This document shows positions 62,232 to 64,000 of a stretch of 64,000 bases of DNA, one piece after another; positions within the stretch are counted from its first letter, which is position 1, and every line of letters begins with the position of its first letter. Source of the DNA: an uncultured Paraprevotella sp. Its GTDB lineage: Bacteria; Bacteroidota; Bacteroidia; Bacteroidales; Bacteroidaceae. Location of the stretch: assembly GCA_944320765.1 (NCBI GenBank), contig CALUIS010000010.1:1-64000 (forward strand). The letters run 5' to 3'. The notes under the pieces are model-generated. The model worked only from the letters and a program-made list of their open reading frames with translations. It was not told the DNA's origin and did no database searches. The position numbers were made by a program, and so were the translations under genes.

Positions 62232-63250
62232 CACTTCTTCTTGTCTGACGGGTGATAACCCGATTCGCGAAGCATCTCCTTGTAATCGTCCATCCGGAGC
62301 AATTCTCCGATGGCCATATCCGGATGACGCTTCATATAATGGTCCACAATCTGCCCCCCCAGCCACAAGCCGATCTGGTCCGGACAGTCGTCACTGACAT
62401 AAGGCGTATTGGCACGAGGCTCCATGAAATAACGAATCATCGTCAAGTCCGAAGAATCCAGCAGACCTTCTCCCGACAGATGCCTCCACACCTCCGCCTC
62501 ATGCTGACGGAACCAACGGACCCGTTCTTCACAGAATCCCACTTCCTCTTCCAAAGTGATATTCCGACAATGAGCGATCACCCAATGGATTTTCCCGAAA
62601 TCCGAAATATAATCCAACAAGGTATAGACCCGCCCCTCCTGCAACGGATATTCGTGCGACAAATAGAAGAACAAGGCATCCGGCACCAAACGGCTCCGGT
62701 CCATGACACGCCGCTGATAGGCATGATAATACTTCTTGTACAAAGGATAATCTTTCCCCAGATATTTATCCAGACTGATGCCCAACAGGCTGTCTCCCAC
62801 CACAATGCTTTGGTTCAGGCCGGAAATCTGGGCATACATGAAAGGTATCGTGAACGACGGATTGGCCTTCTTCACCTGATGGAACACGGAGAAGATTTCT
62901 TTCTCTTCGCCACTCAAGTCGGTATATTCGTTATGCACATCCTCCAACAAGACCTGCATCGTGGAGTCCAGATAAAAATCCCGCAAGCGTTGGTCGATAT
63001 GGGCATCCTGAACGGAACCGACAGCCAACACGTCCTCAATCAGCAAACGTGTCGGCACCGGATACTCCGTCTTCATCCGTTGGAGAGAAGAAAAACTGTT
63101 CAAAGAAACAAATTCATCCACCAAACGGTCGTAACGGAAAATCTTCTCTTTCTTGCCAGAAAGACTGTCCCCCCACCAAGACGAAGGTGTCCACTGACAA
63201 GAAGAAAAAAACACAGTCAGGCTTATGAGTAAAATGAAAATCCGTCCCAA
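62231..63250 (-). CDS. gldB: Gliding-motility GldB-like lipoprotein
   Basis: A 339-residue lipoprotein (lipobox VFFSSC) matching the GldB family, seen in GISLDKYLGKDYPLYKKY, VPDALFFYLSHEYPLQ and DQIGLWLGGQIVDHYMKRHP. GldB is an inner- or outer-membrane lipoprotein needed for gliding in Flavobacterium; in non-gliding gut Bacteroidales it persists with an unknown envelope role. It is translationally coupled (TGATG) to the RsmI-like gene, an arrangement worth noting. Length is normal. Confidence 0.85.
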   Translation of the reverse strand: MGRIFILLISLTVFFSSCQWTPSSWWGDSLSGKKEKIFRYDRLVDEFVSLNSFSSLQRMKTEYPVPTRLLIEDVLAVGSVQDAHIDQRLRDFYLDSTMQVLLEDVHNEYTDLSGEEKEIFSVFHQVKKANPSFTIPFMYAQISGLNQSIVVGDSLLGISLDKYLGKDYPLYKKYYHAYQRRVMDRSRLVPDALFFYLSHEYPLQEGRVYTLLDYISDFGKIHWVIAHCRNITLEEEVGFCEERVRWFRQHEAEVWRHLSGEGLLDSSDLTMIRYFMEPRANTPYVSDDCPDQIGLWLGGQIVDHYMKRHPDMAIGELLRMDDYKEMLRESGYHPSDKKK

Positions 63251-63338
63251 TGCTTATCTTTTGTTAAATCCGCATACAAATGTACAAATAAATAGATTGT
63301 CAGCCAAACATTTTCCTAAAAAAAGCAAAAAAAGATGT

Positions 63339-64000
63339 TCAATGGAGCAGCTTTGAGTATATGCGACAGCCTTTGACGTAATAATCCCACAAAATGCTGA
63401 ACGGAGCCTGCTCAGGAATACACCCTACAGTCGCAAGGGACAGATTCTCCTTCCGCGAAAGCACCAGGTACGGTTTCTGCCTCCTAAAATCCCGGCGGGC
63501 CTGAAACACGGCACGGAAAGAACCATACTCGCCCTTCAACAAGAACTGCAAGGCCGCCAACCGATCCAGCCAGAAACGCCAGCGCATCACCGGCCTCAAA
63601 CGGGACTCCGGCAGATTCTTATAAAGCATATAGAGGTTGTTACGGAAATTCAGATAAGTCTTACGGGGATTCTCCTTGGGCAAAGTCCCCCCGCCCACAT
63701 GGTAGACCACAGCCGAAGGCACACAGGCGACACCATATCCCCGGCTGCGCAAACGCCAACAGAAATCAATCTCCTCCATGTGGGCAAAGAAACGTGCATC
63801 CAGCCCGCCGGCCTCACGATACACGGCACTACGCACCATCAACGCCGCCCCCGTGGCCCAGAAGACAGAGGCTACCGCATCATACTGTCCTTGGTCGGCC
63901 TCCACCGTCCCGAGAATCCGCCCCCGGCAATATGGATACCCCAAAGCATCCATATACCCCCCGGCCGCCCCGGCGTACTCGAACTTGTCCGGCTCGTGCC
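63339..64000 (-). CDS. Family 2 glycosyltransferase, C-terminal part
   Basis: The minus-strand frame stays open from the stop at 63339 to the right edge (the in-frame ATG at 63953 is internal). Upstream residues read HEPDKFEYAGAAGGY, then MDALGYPYCRGRI, typical of GT2 enzymes, and later FWATGAALMVRSAVYREAG, FFAHMEEIDFCWRLRSRGY with the catalytic ED region, and VVYHVGGGTLPKENPRKTYL. The enzyme transfers a sugar to an envelope or exopolysaccharide acceptor. The N-terminus lies outside the window. The last about 80 residues are the hydrophobic/basic C-terminal tail common in this group. Confidence 0.9.
   Translation of the reverse strand, partial: HEPDKFEYAGAAGGYMDALGYPYCRGRILGTVEADQGQYDAVASVFWATGAALMVRSAVYREAGGLDARFFAHMEEIDFCWRLRSRGYGVACVPSAVVYHVGGGTLPKENPRKTYLNFRNNLYMLYKNLPESRLRPVMRWRFWLDRLAALQFLLKGEYGSFRAVFQARRDFRRQKPYLVLSRKENLSLATVGCIPEQAPFSILWDYYVKGCRIYSKLLH

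Noticed and set aside
1..64000. CRISPR array or cas genes
   Set aside because: No array of regularly spaced repeats and no Cas-like protein was seen; the repeats present are two long intergenic copies and an IS target duplication.

Overview
The window looks like the chromosome of a gut-type Bacteroidales bacterium (phylum Bacteroidota); the genus cannot be fixed from this sequence. The case rests on many promoters of the Bacteroidota sigma-ABfr type (TTTG, about 19-21 bases, then TAnnTTTG), weak ribosome binding sites, lipoproteins with Bacteroidota-type lipoboxes, and families largely confined to this phylum (GH97, GH92, DUF5107-TPR, DUF4230, PepSY-like DUF2874, GldB, short secreted C-terminal modules). 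Most of the sequence is GC-rich; two stretches are clearly AT-richer and look acquired: the first 1.4 kb and about 54.7-60.2 kb.

Layout. 1-1475: end of a probable integrated element with a partial gene, an IS1595-type transposase and a duplicated tRNA-His 3' half that marks the element/chromosome junction. 1.5-5.8 kb: a region of nested hairpins, a secreted TPR protein, RidA, two small genes, a YugP-type membrane zinc peptidase, tRNA-Ser and tRNA-Glu. 5.8-18 kb: a carbohydrate locus with GH97, GH92, a sugar-porter MFS transporter, DUF5107-TPR, galM and an AraC regulator. The GH97 and MFS promoters share a two-half-site operator at identical spacing from the -7 box. 18-24 kb: MBL-fold lipoprotein, metallophosphatase, a gene remnant, and pflA/pflB for anaerobic pyruvate cleavage. 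24-30 kb: an operon of exported metallophosphatase, a 1.3-kilo-residue multimodular protein and a 53-residue protein. 30.5-39.3 kb: lysS-gpsA-pgi-HAD-thioesterase-response regulator-histidine kinase, then two PepSY-like exported proteins. 39.4-54.3 kb: AAA-ATPase/nuclease, RmuC, ferredoxin-like DUF362, GNAT, Na+/alanine symporter, a GH43-like protein with two DUF4230 proteins, a lipoprotein/transglutaminase-like pair, mtnN-luxS and an Ntn hydrolase. 54.7-60.2 kb: an AT-rich three-gene operon of exported proteins ending in a TPR-CHAT caspase-like protease, with a frameshifted IS30 element inserted just upstream of its promoter. 61.5-64 kb: an RsmI-like methyltransferase, GldB, and a glycosyltransferase running off the edge.

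Three things deserve most attention: the exported CHAT-protease operon (54.7-60.2 kb); a roughly 600-bp non-coding repeat present twice (10.5-11.1 and 29.7-30.3 kb) whose core swaps hairpin modules between copies; and the shared operator that ties GH97 to the MFS-DUF5107-galM operon. All functional statements are from reading the sequence; no database search was possible.
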